In this document: piece by piece, positions 7,768 to 15,069 of the stretch | How positions within the stretch are numbered: position 1 is the first letter of the stretch | Layout of the letters: every line of letters begins with the position of its first letter | From: an uncultured Bacteroides sp. | GTDB lineage: Bacteria > Bacteroidota > Bacteroidia > Bacteroidales > Bacteroidaceae | Assembly: GCA_900551445.1 (NCBI GenBank) | Contig: URWA01000015.1 | Span: 16,266-80,265 of the forward strand | DNA: 64,000 nucleotides | Direction of reading: 5' to 3' | The notes under the pieces: generated by a model | The model's database searches: none | The model's input: the letters and a program-made list of their open reading frames with translations, nothing else | What the model was told of the DNA's origin: nothing | Made by a program: the position numbers and the translations under genes

Positions 7768-9148
7768 CTGAATTTGTATTTCGTTCCGGACGTTTATTTC
7801 CCTCATTGTTGTTGTTTCGACGGAAATTTCGTCTTCCGTTCCGGCTCGGACGAGGTTCCTGCCCCGCATTTGCCTCTCCTTGCGGTCCGTTTCCTGCAGC
7901 CGCCTGAGGTGCGGGATTATTTTTCGGGCGGGACGGACGGTTGTTTCGGGCCTGAGGACCTCTGTTTTCCCGTTCTTTCGTTCCTGATTCCGGTGACGGT
8001 CCGTTGCTGTTGGCCTCCGCCGGAGCAGCAGGCTGGTTAGCCGGTTGAGCGCCCCCTTTTGCTTTCTTTTTCCGGTTCCGTCCGGCCTTCGTCTTGTCGA
8101 AACGTGTCAGGCTCTCTTGTTCCAGCAAGTCTTTCGAACGCTGCGGTTCACGGGAAGAAGTTTCTTCATCCAGCTTCTCCGGTTTTTCACCCCGCTTGTT
8201 CATATTCAACACCTCAAACGCCCGACGGGCAGAAATAGTCACTTCGTTGGCCAGGAAACTCTTGTCCGTGCTGTACGTAATTGTACCTTTCAGAATATCC
8301 GCCTTGAAATAATAATACACATTGTCCAGTGTTTCAAGTGTGATTTCCTTGCTAGGCAGACGCTTCTGACATTCCACGTACGCATCCACCTCGTAATTCA
8401 GGCAACACTTCAGCTTGGCGCACTGTCCGGCCAGTTTCTGTGGATTCAATGAAATGTCCTGGAAACGTGCGGCACTGGTAGACACAGACACAAAGTTTGT
8501 CATCCACGTAGCACAACACAGTTCCCTTCCGCAAGGTCCGATTCCTCCGATGCGTCCGGCTTCCTGACGGGCACCAATCTGTTTCATCTCAATACGCACG
8601 CGGAACGTTTCGGCCAGCACCTTAATCAGCTGACGGAAATCCACACGTTCGTCGGCAATGTAATAGAAGATGGCCTTGTTGCCGTCACCCTGGTATTCCA
8701 CGTCACCGATTTTCATCTGAAGTCCCAGACTCTCCGCAATCTTGCGGGAACGAATCATGGTATCGTGTTCGCGCGACTTGGCCTCTTCATATTTCTCCAT
8801 GTCCACCGGTTTCACCTTCCGGTAAATGCGGCGGATTTCCGCATCCGGTTTCAGGTTGGCTTTCCGCATCTGCAACGGCACCAGCCGCCCCGTCAGTGTC
8901 ACCGTACCGATGTCATGTCCCGGACTGGCCTCTACCGCCACGATGTCCCCCTTTACCAGGTGCAAGCCGTTGCTGTTCTTGTAATAGCCTTTCCGTGTAT
9001 TCTTGAACTGTACTTCCACCATATCCTGTTCTTCTCCATTTCCAGGGATATCGGCCAGCCAGTCGTAAGTGTTCAATTTATTATTCTGTCGTCCGCAGCC
9101 TCCACAACAGAGTCGGCCGCTTCCGTTTTTAAGCTTAAAATCGTCCAT
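7754..9148 (-). CDS. ricT: PSP1-domain protein, RicT/YaaT homologue
   Basis: This 464-residue cytoplasmic protein carries the PSP1 domain. The core (about 60-260) shows DFRQLIKVLAETFRVRIEMK, then GIGPCGRELCCATWM and LAGQCAKLKCCLNYE, the paired Cys-Cys motifs that bind iron-sulfur clusters with RicA and RicF in Bacillus. An N-terminal LCCGGCGRQ adds a further Cys cluster. The last 130 residues are low-complexity, rich in Asn, Arg, Pro and Lys, and likely disordered and RNA-binding. In Bacillus RicT helps RNase Y processing. Bacteroidales lack the same partners, so the function here is open. It starts 6 bases after the holB stop, so the two are cotranscribed. Confidence 0.85.
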   Translation of the reverse strand: MDDFKLKNGSGRLCCGGCGRQNNKLNTYDWLADIPGNGEEQDMVEVQFKNTRKGYYKNSNGLHLVKGDIVAVEASPGHDIGTVTLTGRLVPLQMRKANLKPDAEIRRIYRKVKPVDMEKYEEAKSREHDTMIRSRKIAESLGLQMKIGDVEYQGDGNKAIFYYIADERVDFRQLIKVLAETFRVRIEMKQIGARQEAGRIGGIGPCGRELCCATWMTNFVSVSTSAARFQDISLNPQKLAGQCAKLKCCLNYEVDAYVECQKRLPSKEITLETLDNVYYYFKADILKGTITYSTDKSFLANEVTISARRAFEVLNMNKRGEKPEKLDEETSSREPQRSKDLLEQESLTRFDKTKAGRNRKKKAKGGAQPANQPAAPAEANSNGPSPESGTKERENRGPQARNNRPSRPKNNPAPQAAAGNGPQGEANAGQEPRPSRNGRRNFRRNNNNEGNKRPERNTNSDVQG

Positions 9149-9154
9149 ATATTG

Positions 9155-10285
9155 TTATTGTTGTTTCATTTCTACAATCATTCTCAAGGCCATGTCAAAA
9201 AAGACCATCTTCGGATTGACGTTCTGCTCGATGTGAAGCTGTGCCTCTTCCAGCAGTCCGGTCACCGAAAAAATGTTCCGCTCGTTGATGTAAGGCGCAA
9301 AACGGGTGGCAAACTGCATCTCTTCCGGACTCAGGTACACCATATCCGGCTGTCGGAAGTTGCAGATGAAATTCTCACGCACCATCCGCTGGCAATATTC
9401 CAGCAGGTTCTTCTGGCGCTCACGTCCCATCCCGGCCACCTGCTCGCTCCAAGCTTTCAGGCTACGGATGTCACGCTTGTAAGCCGTACGCATCAGATTC
9501 ACAAAAAGTTCAAAACAGAGTCTGTTCTCTTCGCCCAGATGCACGTTTTCCACCGCCCTCAACAGGCTTCCCGCCGAACGGTGCGCAATGTCACGGGCAT
9601 CTTCCCCCGGCAGCATATACCGTTCCTTCAGGTAGCGTTCAATATCCGCTTCGGGCAGAGGTTTCAAGTGGATACGCTGCGTCCGGCTCAAAATAGTGGG
9701 CAGCAGCAAGTCGGGCTCTTCACTGACCAGCAGGAACACAGTCTTCATCGGAGGTTCCTCCAGCAGTTTCAGCAACTTGTTCGCACACTCCACATTCATT
9801 TTCTCCGGAAGCCAGATGAGCATCACCTTATATCCGCCCTGACTGGCTTTCAGCGACAGCTTACGCTGAATCTCGTCACTTTCGCGCACGTAAATCTGTG
9901 GTTGCTGGTTGCCGGCATCCATCATCCGCATCCATTCCTGCAGGTCGGCATACGGATTCCGCTCCAGCATCTCACGCCACTGGGGCAGGAACTCATCGCA
10001 CACCACGTCGCGTCCCGCCTTCTTTTTCACCACCGGAAAGGCAAAGTGCATGTCGGGATGTGCCAGATGGTCCATCATCTTGCACGAACTGCACTGCCCG
10101 CATGCATCGTCCTCTCCCGGATGACGACACAGCAGATAGCGTGACACCGCCAGTGCCAGCGGCAGTTTGCCACTACCGGCAGGTCCCGTAAGCAACAGGG
10201 CATGAGGCATCTTTCCACTCCGTACGTTGTGGATGAGAAGCTGTTTCACTTCATCTTGTCCGATTACATCCTTAAAAAACGACAT
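9155..10285 (-). CDS. holB: DNA polymerase III delta-prime subunit
   Basis: This 376-residue clamp-loader subunit starts MSFFKDVIGQDEVKQLLIHN. It has the Walker-A-like GPAGSGKLPLALAVSRYLLC (about 34-53) and a zinc site CRHPGEDDACGQCSSC just after, as in the delta-prime and tau subunits. Further motifs are VMLIWLPEKMNVECANKLLKLLEEPP and FLLVSEEPDLLLPTILSRTQ with the SRC-like sensor region (here SRTQ). It loads the sliding clamp at the replication fork. It is the first gene of the holB-ricT-gldH unit. A TAnnTTTG element lies about 58 bases upstream. Confidence 0.92.
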   Translation of the reverse strand: MSFFKDVIGQDEVKQLLIHNVRSGKMPHALLLTGPAGSGKLPLALAVSRYLLCRHPGEDDACGQCSSCKMMDHLAHPDMHFAFPVVKKKAGRDVVCDEFLPQWREMLERNPYADLQEWMRMMDAGNQQPQIYVRESDEIQRKLSLKASQGGYKVMLIWLPEKMNVECANKLLKLLEEPPMKTVFLLVSEEPDLLLPTILSRTQRIHLKPLPEADIERYLKERYMLPGEDARDIAHRSAGSLLRAVENVHLGEENRLCFELFVNLMRTAYKRDIRSLKAWSEQVAGMGRERQKNLLEYCQRMVRENFICNFRQPDMVYLSPEEMQFATRFAPYINERNIFSVTGLLEEAQLHIEQNVNPKMVFFDMALRMIVEMKQQ

Positions 10286-10342
10286 GCGGTTCCAGTTAAA
10301 AAATCAGGTTCTTTTCAGGGACATTATCCCCATATAATCGGA

Positions 10343-10350
10343 CAAAAATA
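10343..10350 (-). promoter_or_regulatory. Candidate -7 promoter element for holB-ricT-gldH
   Basis: On the minus strand this reads TATTTTTG, a match to TAnnTTTG, 58 bases before the holB start, in the 105-base gap between holB and the cardiolipin synthase gene. Confidence 0.45.
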
Positions 10351-10390
10351 AGAAAAAAATCGTAGTTTCAGGGTATATTCTCCCTTATTA

Positions 10391-11689
10391 TTATATAACC
10401 GGAGTGAACAAATGTGCGAACCAGCCGACAAAGCGTCGCCATACGCCGCGTTTCTTATATTCCTCACGCGTCATGACCGTACTGTTGAGCTTGTCGTTGC
10501 TGAAAACCTCTCCCAGTTCGGCCGTAGTAGGCAGGTCCAGGATAAACGCATTGATCTCATAATCGTAGCGCAGGCTCCGGCTGTTCAGGTTGGTACTGCC
10601 CACCGTACAGAAACGCTCGTCCACCATCATGATTTTGGAATGATGGAATCCCCCGTTGAACACATAGATATGCGCCCCAGCCTTACGGAGTTTGTTGGCT
10701 ATATAAAAACCGGCATCGGGCGTAAAGGGAATGTCCGACTTGCCGGGAATCATGATTTCCACCCGTACCCCACGCTTGGCCGCCCGCTTGATGGCATTCC
10801 TCACCTGACGGGTAGGTGTAAAATAAGGATTGATTATCTGCACCTTATGTTCTGCCGCATCCAAGGCAGCAATGTAAGCCTCCCGCATGATTTCCGGACA
10901 CACTTTCGGAATACGCTGTACGATGGCGACTCTCCTTCCGGAACCTACACAAAAACTGTCCGGCACCACCGGCTTTTCTTGCAGGCCTTCATGCGTCTCC
11001 TTGTTCCATACTCCCAGAAAGGCTTCTTCCAGGTACTTCACGGCAGGACCTTCTATGCGGATGTGCATGTCGCGCCACGGACCGATTTCCGGCAACCCGT
11101 TGATATAATAATCGGCAATGTTCATTCCGCCCGTATAGCCTACTTTCCCGTCGATGACCACAATCTTCTGATGGTCACGGCAAAACACATGGTTTACGTA
11201 TGGGAAACGGATGGGACTGAAACGGGCCATTTCAATGCCTCTGTCTGCCAGCATCTTCAAATGTTCCTTCCGCAGCGGACGGCTGTTCGACAGATTGCCG
11301 AAATCATCAAAGAGTGCCTTTATTGTCACTCCTTCCTTTGCCTTTTCTGCCAGCAAGGTGAACAATTCCTTGGCAATGGAATCGCTCCGGAAATTAAAAT
11401 ATTCCAGATGGATGTATTTTTCGGCCTTCTTGATGTCCTCAAACAAATGCTCAAACTTGCTACGGCCACTCTTCAGCAGCGTCATGCGGTTGCATGAAGT
11501 CACCGGAATATGCTTTTTCTCCAGAAAACGGGCAAACAAGGAATCTGCCGGCAGATATACATCGGCTGTATCCGTTACTTCCTGAAAGGCAGGTTCTTCC
11601 TGTTCCTGCGCCTCCAGCGGGAAGATACAGCATACGGCCAGCATCCACCATAATATATACAGTTTCAAATTCATCTTCTTCATGGTCAT
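10391..11689 (-). CDS. Cardiolipin synthase-like phospholipase D protein
   Basis: This protein of about 432 residues has two HKD catalytic motifs: HQKIVVIDGKVGYTGGMN in the middle and HHSKIMMVDERFCTVGSTN near the C-terminus. That arrangement joins two phosphatidylglycerols, or phosphatidylglycerol and phosphatidylethanolamine, into cardiolipin. The N-terminus MKKMNLKLYILWWMLAVCCI is a signal peptide or single anchor, unlike the two-helix anchor of E. coli ClsA, so the enzyme probably faces the periplasm. The start at 11689 (MTMKK) or 11683 (MKK) is chosen over the open frame to 11863, whose first 58 residues look non-coding. Transphosphatidylase activity is inferred from the family. It could be a nuclease-like PLD, though the YHHS and SxNxxxRS context favours Cls. 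Confidence 0.85.
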   Translation of the reverse strand: MTMKKMNLKLYILWWMLAVCCIFPLEAQEQEEPAFQEVTDTADVYLPADSLFARFLEKKHIPVTSCNRMTLLKSGRSKFEHLFEDIKKAEKYIHLEYFNFRSDSIAKELFTLLAEKAKEGVTIKALFDDFGNLSNSRPLRKEHLKMLADRGIEMARFSPIRFPYVNHVFCRDHQKIVVIDGKVGYTGGMNIADYYINGLPEIGPWRDMHIRIEGPAVKYLEEAFLGVWNKETHEGLQEKPVVPDSFCVGSGRRVAIVQRIPKVCPEIMREAYIAALDAAEHKVQIINPYFTPTRQVRNAIKRAAKRGVRVEIMIPGKSDIPFTPDAGFYIANKLRKAGAHIYVFNGGFHHSKIMMVDERFCTVGSTNLNSRSLRYDYEINAFILDLPTTAELGEVFSNDKLNSTVMTREEYKKRGVWRRFVGWFAHLFTPVI

Positions 11690-11806
11690 AGGGGCAAAAA
11701 TATGGAATATTTCAGAAATCACCATAACTTTCCAATGCAGAAGTGAAAGAATGACCAACGATTCTTCCAAATCGCCTTTATTCATAAATTTCCCCGCGCC
11801 TTCACT

Positions 11807-11898
11807 TTCTCTGTACCACAGTGTGGTTTTTATATCCCGCACTGTGAAATATGTATCCCACACTGTGGTTTTTGTATCCCACAGTGTGGGACAGAGAA
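11807..11898. repeat. 92-bp dispersed palindromic repeat, copy 1
   Basis: The element is bounded by TTCTCTGT and its complement ACAGAGAA. Inside are four near-palindromes of the form CCACA-G/C-TGTGG at exact 21-base steps, separated by T- or A-rich spacers ending in TATCC. A second copy of identical length lies at 48271-48362. The copy sits in the divergent gap between the cardiolipin synthase gene and mdh. It is not coding: both strands can be read through only because the 21-base period keeps frame. It could be a REP-like or MITE-like element, an RNA hairpin cluster, or a protein-binding array. Confidence 0.9.
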
Positions 11899-12102
11899 TT
11901 TGCCGGATAATTTCGAATTAAACACCTTGGAAATCTCCATAAAACCCACGCAGAAGAAAAAGAAATGACAGAATGTATGCACCTGAAGACAAAAATGCAA
12001 CCTACTCTTTGCAAAATCAGGGTATGATTTCTAAAAATAGTGAAATTTTTCCGTAATTGCCGGAAATACTTTCTTCCGCCCTCATTTTTCCCGGAACAAA
12101 GA

Positions 12103-12134
12103 TTCGTTTTTCAATGAGAACTTTCCTATCTTTG
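12103..12134 (+). promoter_or_regulatory. Promoter of mdh
   Basis: TATCTTTG at 12127-12134 fits the -7 consensus TAnnTTTG. TTCG at 12103-12106, 20 bases before it, stands near the -33 TTTG position. About 59 bases of leader follow. The 504-base gap 11690-12193 otherwise holds the 92-bp repeat and no gene that I can see. Confidence 0.65.
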
Positions 12135-12193
12135 CATCGAAAGAAAAAACGAAGACTATACACTTTTATACATAACTTAAATACATAAGAATT

Positions 12194-13195
12194 ATGGAAT
12201 TTGTAACAAACGAAAAACTTACCATTGTTGGTGCTGCCGGTATGATCGGTTCTAACATGGCTCAGACTGCTATCATGATGGGCTTAACTCCTAACATCTG
12301 TTTGTACGACCCGTACGCTCCAGGTTTGGAAGGTGTTGCTGAAGAATTGTTCCACTGCGGTTTCGAAGGTGTGAATGTCACTTTCACTTCAGATATCAAA
12401 GAAGCGCTGACTGGTGCTAAATATATCGTAAACTCAGGTGGTGCTGCTCGTAAAGCAGGTATGACTCGTGAAGACCTGTTGAAAGGTAACGCTGCCATCG
12501 CTGAAGAATTTGGTAAGAACGTAAAACAGTACTGCCCGGATGTAAAACACATCGTAGTAATCTTCAACCCGGCTGATATCACTGGTTTGATTACTTTGCT
12601 GTACTCTGGTTTGAAACCGAGCCAGGTTACTACTTTGGCTGCTCTTGACTCTACTCGTCTGCGCAGCGAATTGGCTAAACACTTCGGCGTATCTATGGAC
12701 GCTGTTGAAAACTGCCGTACTTACGGTGGCCACGGCGAACAGATGGCTGTATTTGCTTCAACTGCAAAAGTAAACGGCAAACCGTTGATCGACATGATCG
12801 GTACTGACGCTCTGACTAAAGAACAGTGGGCTGAAATCCAGCAGAAAGTAACAAAAGGTGGTGCCAACATCATCAACTTGCGTGGCCGTTCTTCATTCCA
12901 GAGCCCGGCATACGTTTCTATCGAAATGATTGGTGCTGCTATGGGTGGTAAAGCCTTCCGTTGGCCGGCTGGTACTTATATCTCAAACGATAAGTACGAT
13001 CACATCATGATGGCTTGGGAAACTTCAATCACAGCTGACGGTTGCCACTGTGCTGCATTGAACGGTACAGCTGAAGAACAGGCTGCTTTGGACAAGAGCT
13101 ATGCTCACCTGTGCGAATTGCGTGACGAAGTAATCGCTATGGGCGTTCTTCCTGCTATCTCTGAATGGAACAAACTGAACCCGAACATCAAATAA
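12194..13195 (+). CDS. mdh: Malate dehydrogenase
   Basis: This 333-residue cytoplasmic enzyme interconverts malate and oxaloacetate with NAD. In Bacteroides it runs in the reductive branch leading to fumarate, succinate and propionate. It has the nucleotide-binding start KLTIVGAAGMIGSNMAQTA, a DPYAPGLEG block, VIFNPADITG, the substrate Arg region LDSTRLRSELAKHFGV, and the catalytic His in RTYGGHGEQMAVF. The codon choice is uniform and T-rich (GGT, GCT, GTA), unlike the neighbours, which suits a highly expressed gene. It stands alone with its own promoter and a clear terminator. Confidence 0.95.
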   Translation: MEFVTNEKLTIVGAAGMIGSNMAQTAIMMGLTPNICLYDPYAPGLEGVAEELFHCGFEGVNVTFTSDIKEALTGAKYIVNSGGAARKAGMTREDLLKGNAAIAEEFGKNVKQYCPDVKHIVVIFNPADITGLITLLYSGLKPSQVTTLAALDSTRLRSELAKHFGVSMDAVENCRTYGGHGEQMAVFASTAKVNGKPLIDMIGTDALTKEQWAEIQQKVTKGGANIINLRGRSSFQSPAYVSIEMIGAAMGGKAFRWPAGTYISNDKYDHIMMAWETSITADGCHCAALNGTAEEQAALDKSYAHLCELRDEVIAMGVLPAISEWNKLNPNIK

Positions 13196-13214
13196 TCGGA
13201 TATTCCATTGATAT

Positions 13215-13248
13215 AAAAAAGGAGGCTGTAAATTGGCCTCCTTTTTTT
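13215..13248 (+). terminator. Intrinsic terminator after mdh
   Basis: GGAGGC (13221-13226) pairs with GCCTCC (13236-13241), flanked by six A before and seven T after, directly downstream of the mdh stop. Confidence 0.85.
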
Positions 13249-13398
13249 ATGTACTTTCTGCTTTCCACTTCCTCCGGAAGGAAATTCCCACCACGTGCCT
13301 GATTTGTACATGAGAATATTCATCTACATCCTGATTATCAATAGGATATCAAACGCCCATGTACATCAGACATCCTTCTGTATTTCTTCTTAAAGCAC

Positions 13399-13406
13399 TA
13401 TCTTTG
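13399..13406 (+). promoter_or_regulatory. Candidate -7 promoter element for the PAP2 gene
   Basis: TATCTTTG fits TAnnTTTG and lies 38 bases before the ATG at 13445. No clear -33 element is seen. Confidence 0.5.
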
Positions 13407-13444
13407 CGGTCTCCCACTATGTATTTTTTAATTTCTGAACCGCA

Positions 13445-15013
13445 ATGAAAATCCGTGTCTTGTTATTTCTTTCCATCCTCCCTCTGATTACTCCTTCCCT
13501 GCATGCCCGCCTGCCGGACGAGACTGCCCATCTGGCAAAAGACTCTCTTTTTTCTATCTCACCGGAAGGAAAATACTCTGTTCCCAAAGCGAAAGACCAT
13601 TTTCGCAGGAACTTCTCATACATGGGTATTCCCTTCATCGTTTCCGGGCTGATTGTAAAAGGAGAAAACAAGAATTTCCGCACCTTGCGCAACCGTTTCG
13701 AACCGAACTTCCACCAAAAGTATGACAACTACACTCAATATCTCCCTTTGGGAGCCACATGGGGAATGAAACTGGCAGGGGTGGAAGGACGCAGTTCGTG
13801 GAAAGAACTGACCGTCAGCAATGTATTCTCGGCTGCTCTCATGGCGGGATTCGTGAATACCTTGAAATATACCACCAAGGAAGTACGTCCGGACAATTCC
13901 TCGAACAACTCATTTCCCTCAGGACATACTGCTACCGCCTTTATGTGTGCCACCATTCTGCACAAGGAATACGGCATGCTCAGCCCGTGGTATAGCATCG
14001 GCGGATATACCTTGGCCGGACTGACCGGAGTGACCCGACAGCTGAACAACCGCCACTGGATTGGCGACGTACTGGTGGGGGCCGGTATCGGCATGATTTC
14101 CACCGACTTGGGATATTTCCTTTCCGACTTGATATTCAAGCATAAGGACACACGCCCAGAAGATACAAACTACAATTGCTATGAGGCTCCTCCTTTTTTG
14201 AGCTTTAACATGGGATTTGCGACGGGACCCTCCAGCCTGCGTACAGCCGAATTATATGACAAGGAACACGGTTCTCCCTTGGGCATGCGTCTGCGGACAG
14301 GAACTGCCACAGTGGTCAGTGTGGAAGGAGCCTACTTTTTCAACACCTACTTCGGAGTGGGTGGCCGCCTGAAAGTGGCCACCTTGCCGGTGATAGCCGA
14401 TATCCCGGAAGAGAACAAACGGCATTTCGACCTGGACAACGACTTGCAGGAAGGAGCTCCGGTCAACATGTTCCTGCTCGACGGACTGGAATCGGACCAT
14501 CTGGGGATGTGCGACATCGACTTGGGGGCCTATTTTTCATACCCTTTGAGCCGCCACTTCCAGCTGGGCGGCAAACTGCTGGTCGGCCGACGACTGAATG
14601 CCGACTTTACCCTGAACTCACTCTCCCGCATCAACCCCGACATCTTCGACCGGCAGAAAGTCAGCCAGGAAGCCTTCGACCAGTTCTACAAGGAGGATGT
14701 GGAATATTATCTCCAACAGGAAGGCCTGACTCCCCGCGAACTGCTACGCAGCACGTTTGTGGATGAAGAGTTTCTGCACATCCGGAAAAGTTCCACGTTC
14801 AAGTTGGGCACGGGCGTTTCCCTCACCTATCGTTACAAGGAGGATGCTGCCCTGCGACTGTATTGCGACTACGACTTTGCCTCTCCACGGCTGACCTATG
14901 ACCTGAAAAATACCTGGGTGGATGAAGAAGGAAACCGCAAAGCGCGCTCCTACAGCAAACGGACACCAATGCATAACTTTACTTTCGGAGCCTCCATCGC
15001 GTTCATGTTCTGA
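13445..15013 (+). CDS. PAP2 phosphatase joined to a C-terminal beta-barrel-like domain
   Basis: This 522-residue protein has a signal peptide (1-21, ending LHARLPD). The PAP2 acid-phosphatase core has all three motifs: KYTTKEVRP near residue 140, P158-S-G-H161, and R-x5-H204-x3-D208. These cleave phosphate from lipid phosphates such as undecaprenyl pyrophosphate, phosphatidate or lipid A. The C-terminal 290 residues (about 235-522) have no phosphatase motif. They show alternating aromatic and polar strands (SFNMGFATG, TVVSVEGAYFFNTYFGVGG, DIDLGAYFSYPLSRHFQLGG) and end in HNFTFGASIAFMF, the terminal aromatic of an outer-membrane beta-barrel. The substrate is unknown. In Bacteroides a separate PAP2 protein (LpxF) removes lipid A phosphate. 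Confidence 0.8.
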   Translation: MKIRVLLFLSILPLITPSLHARLPDETAHLAKDSLFSISPEGKYSVPKAKDHFRRNFSYMGIPFIVSGLIVKGENKNFRTLRNRFEPNFHQKYDNYTQYLPLGATWGMKLAGVEGRSSWKELTVSNVFSAALMAGFVNTLKYTTKEVRPDNSSNNSFPSGHTATAFMCATILHKEYGMLSPWYSIGGYTLAGLTGVTRQLNNRHWIGDVLVGAGIGMISTDLGYFLSDLIFKHKDTRPEDTNYNCYEAPPFLSFNMGFATGPSSLRTAELYDKEHGSPLGMRLRTGTATVVSVEGAYFFNTYFGVGGRLKVATLPVIADIPEENKRHFDLDNDLQEGAPVNMFLLDGLESDHLGMCDIDLGAYFSYPLSRHFQLGGKLLVGRRLNADFTLNSLSRINPDIFDRQKVSQEAFDQFYKEDVEYYLQQEGLTPRELLRSTFVDEEFLHIRKSSTFKLGTGVSLTYRYKEDAALRLYCDYDFASPRLTYDLKNTWVDEEGNRKARSYSKRTPMHNFTFGASIAFMF

Positions 15014-15069
15014 ATCGCCTGAAAAGGCATTGCACATTCTACTTATTTTTATTATTTTCGCATTCCGAT

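Noticed and set aside
8765..10144. A 459-codon open frame on the plus strand opposite ricT and holB
   Set aside because: Its Phe/His/Leu-rich sequence has no domain and it spans two real genes with clear motifs on the other strand.
11807..11898. CRISPR array
   Set aside because: Units are 21 bp, spacers are near-identical, and there are only four. No cas genes are near.
11682..12014. Two small open frames through the 92-bp repeat, with 7-residue repeats in both directions
   Set aside because: They arise because the 21-base step keeps frame. No start context or conserved ending is seen, and both strands give the same kind of repeat.
13735..14151. Minus-strand frame of 138 codons opposite the PAP2 gene
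   Set aside because: Shadow of the phosphatase motifs, without any domain of its own.
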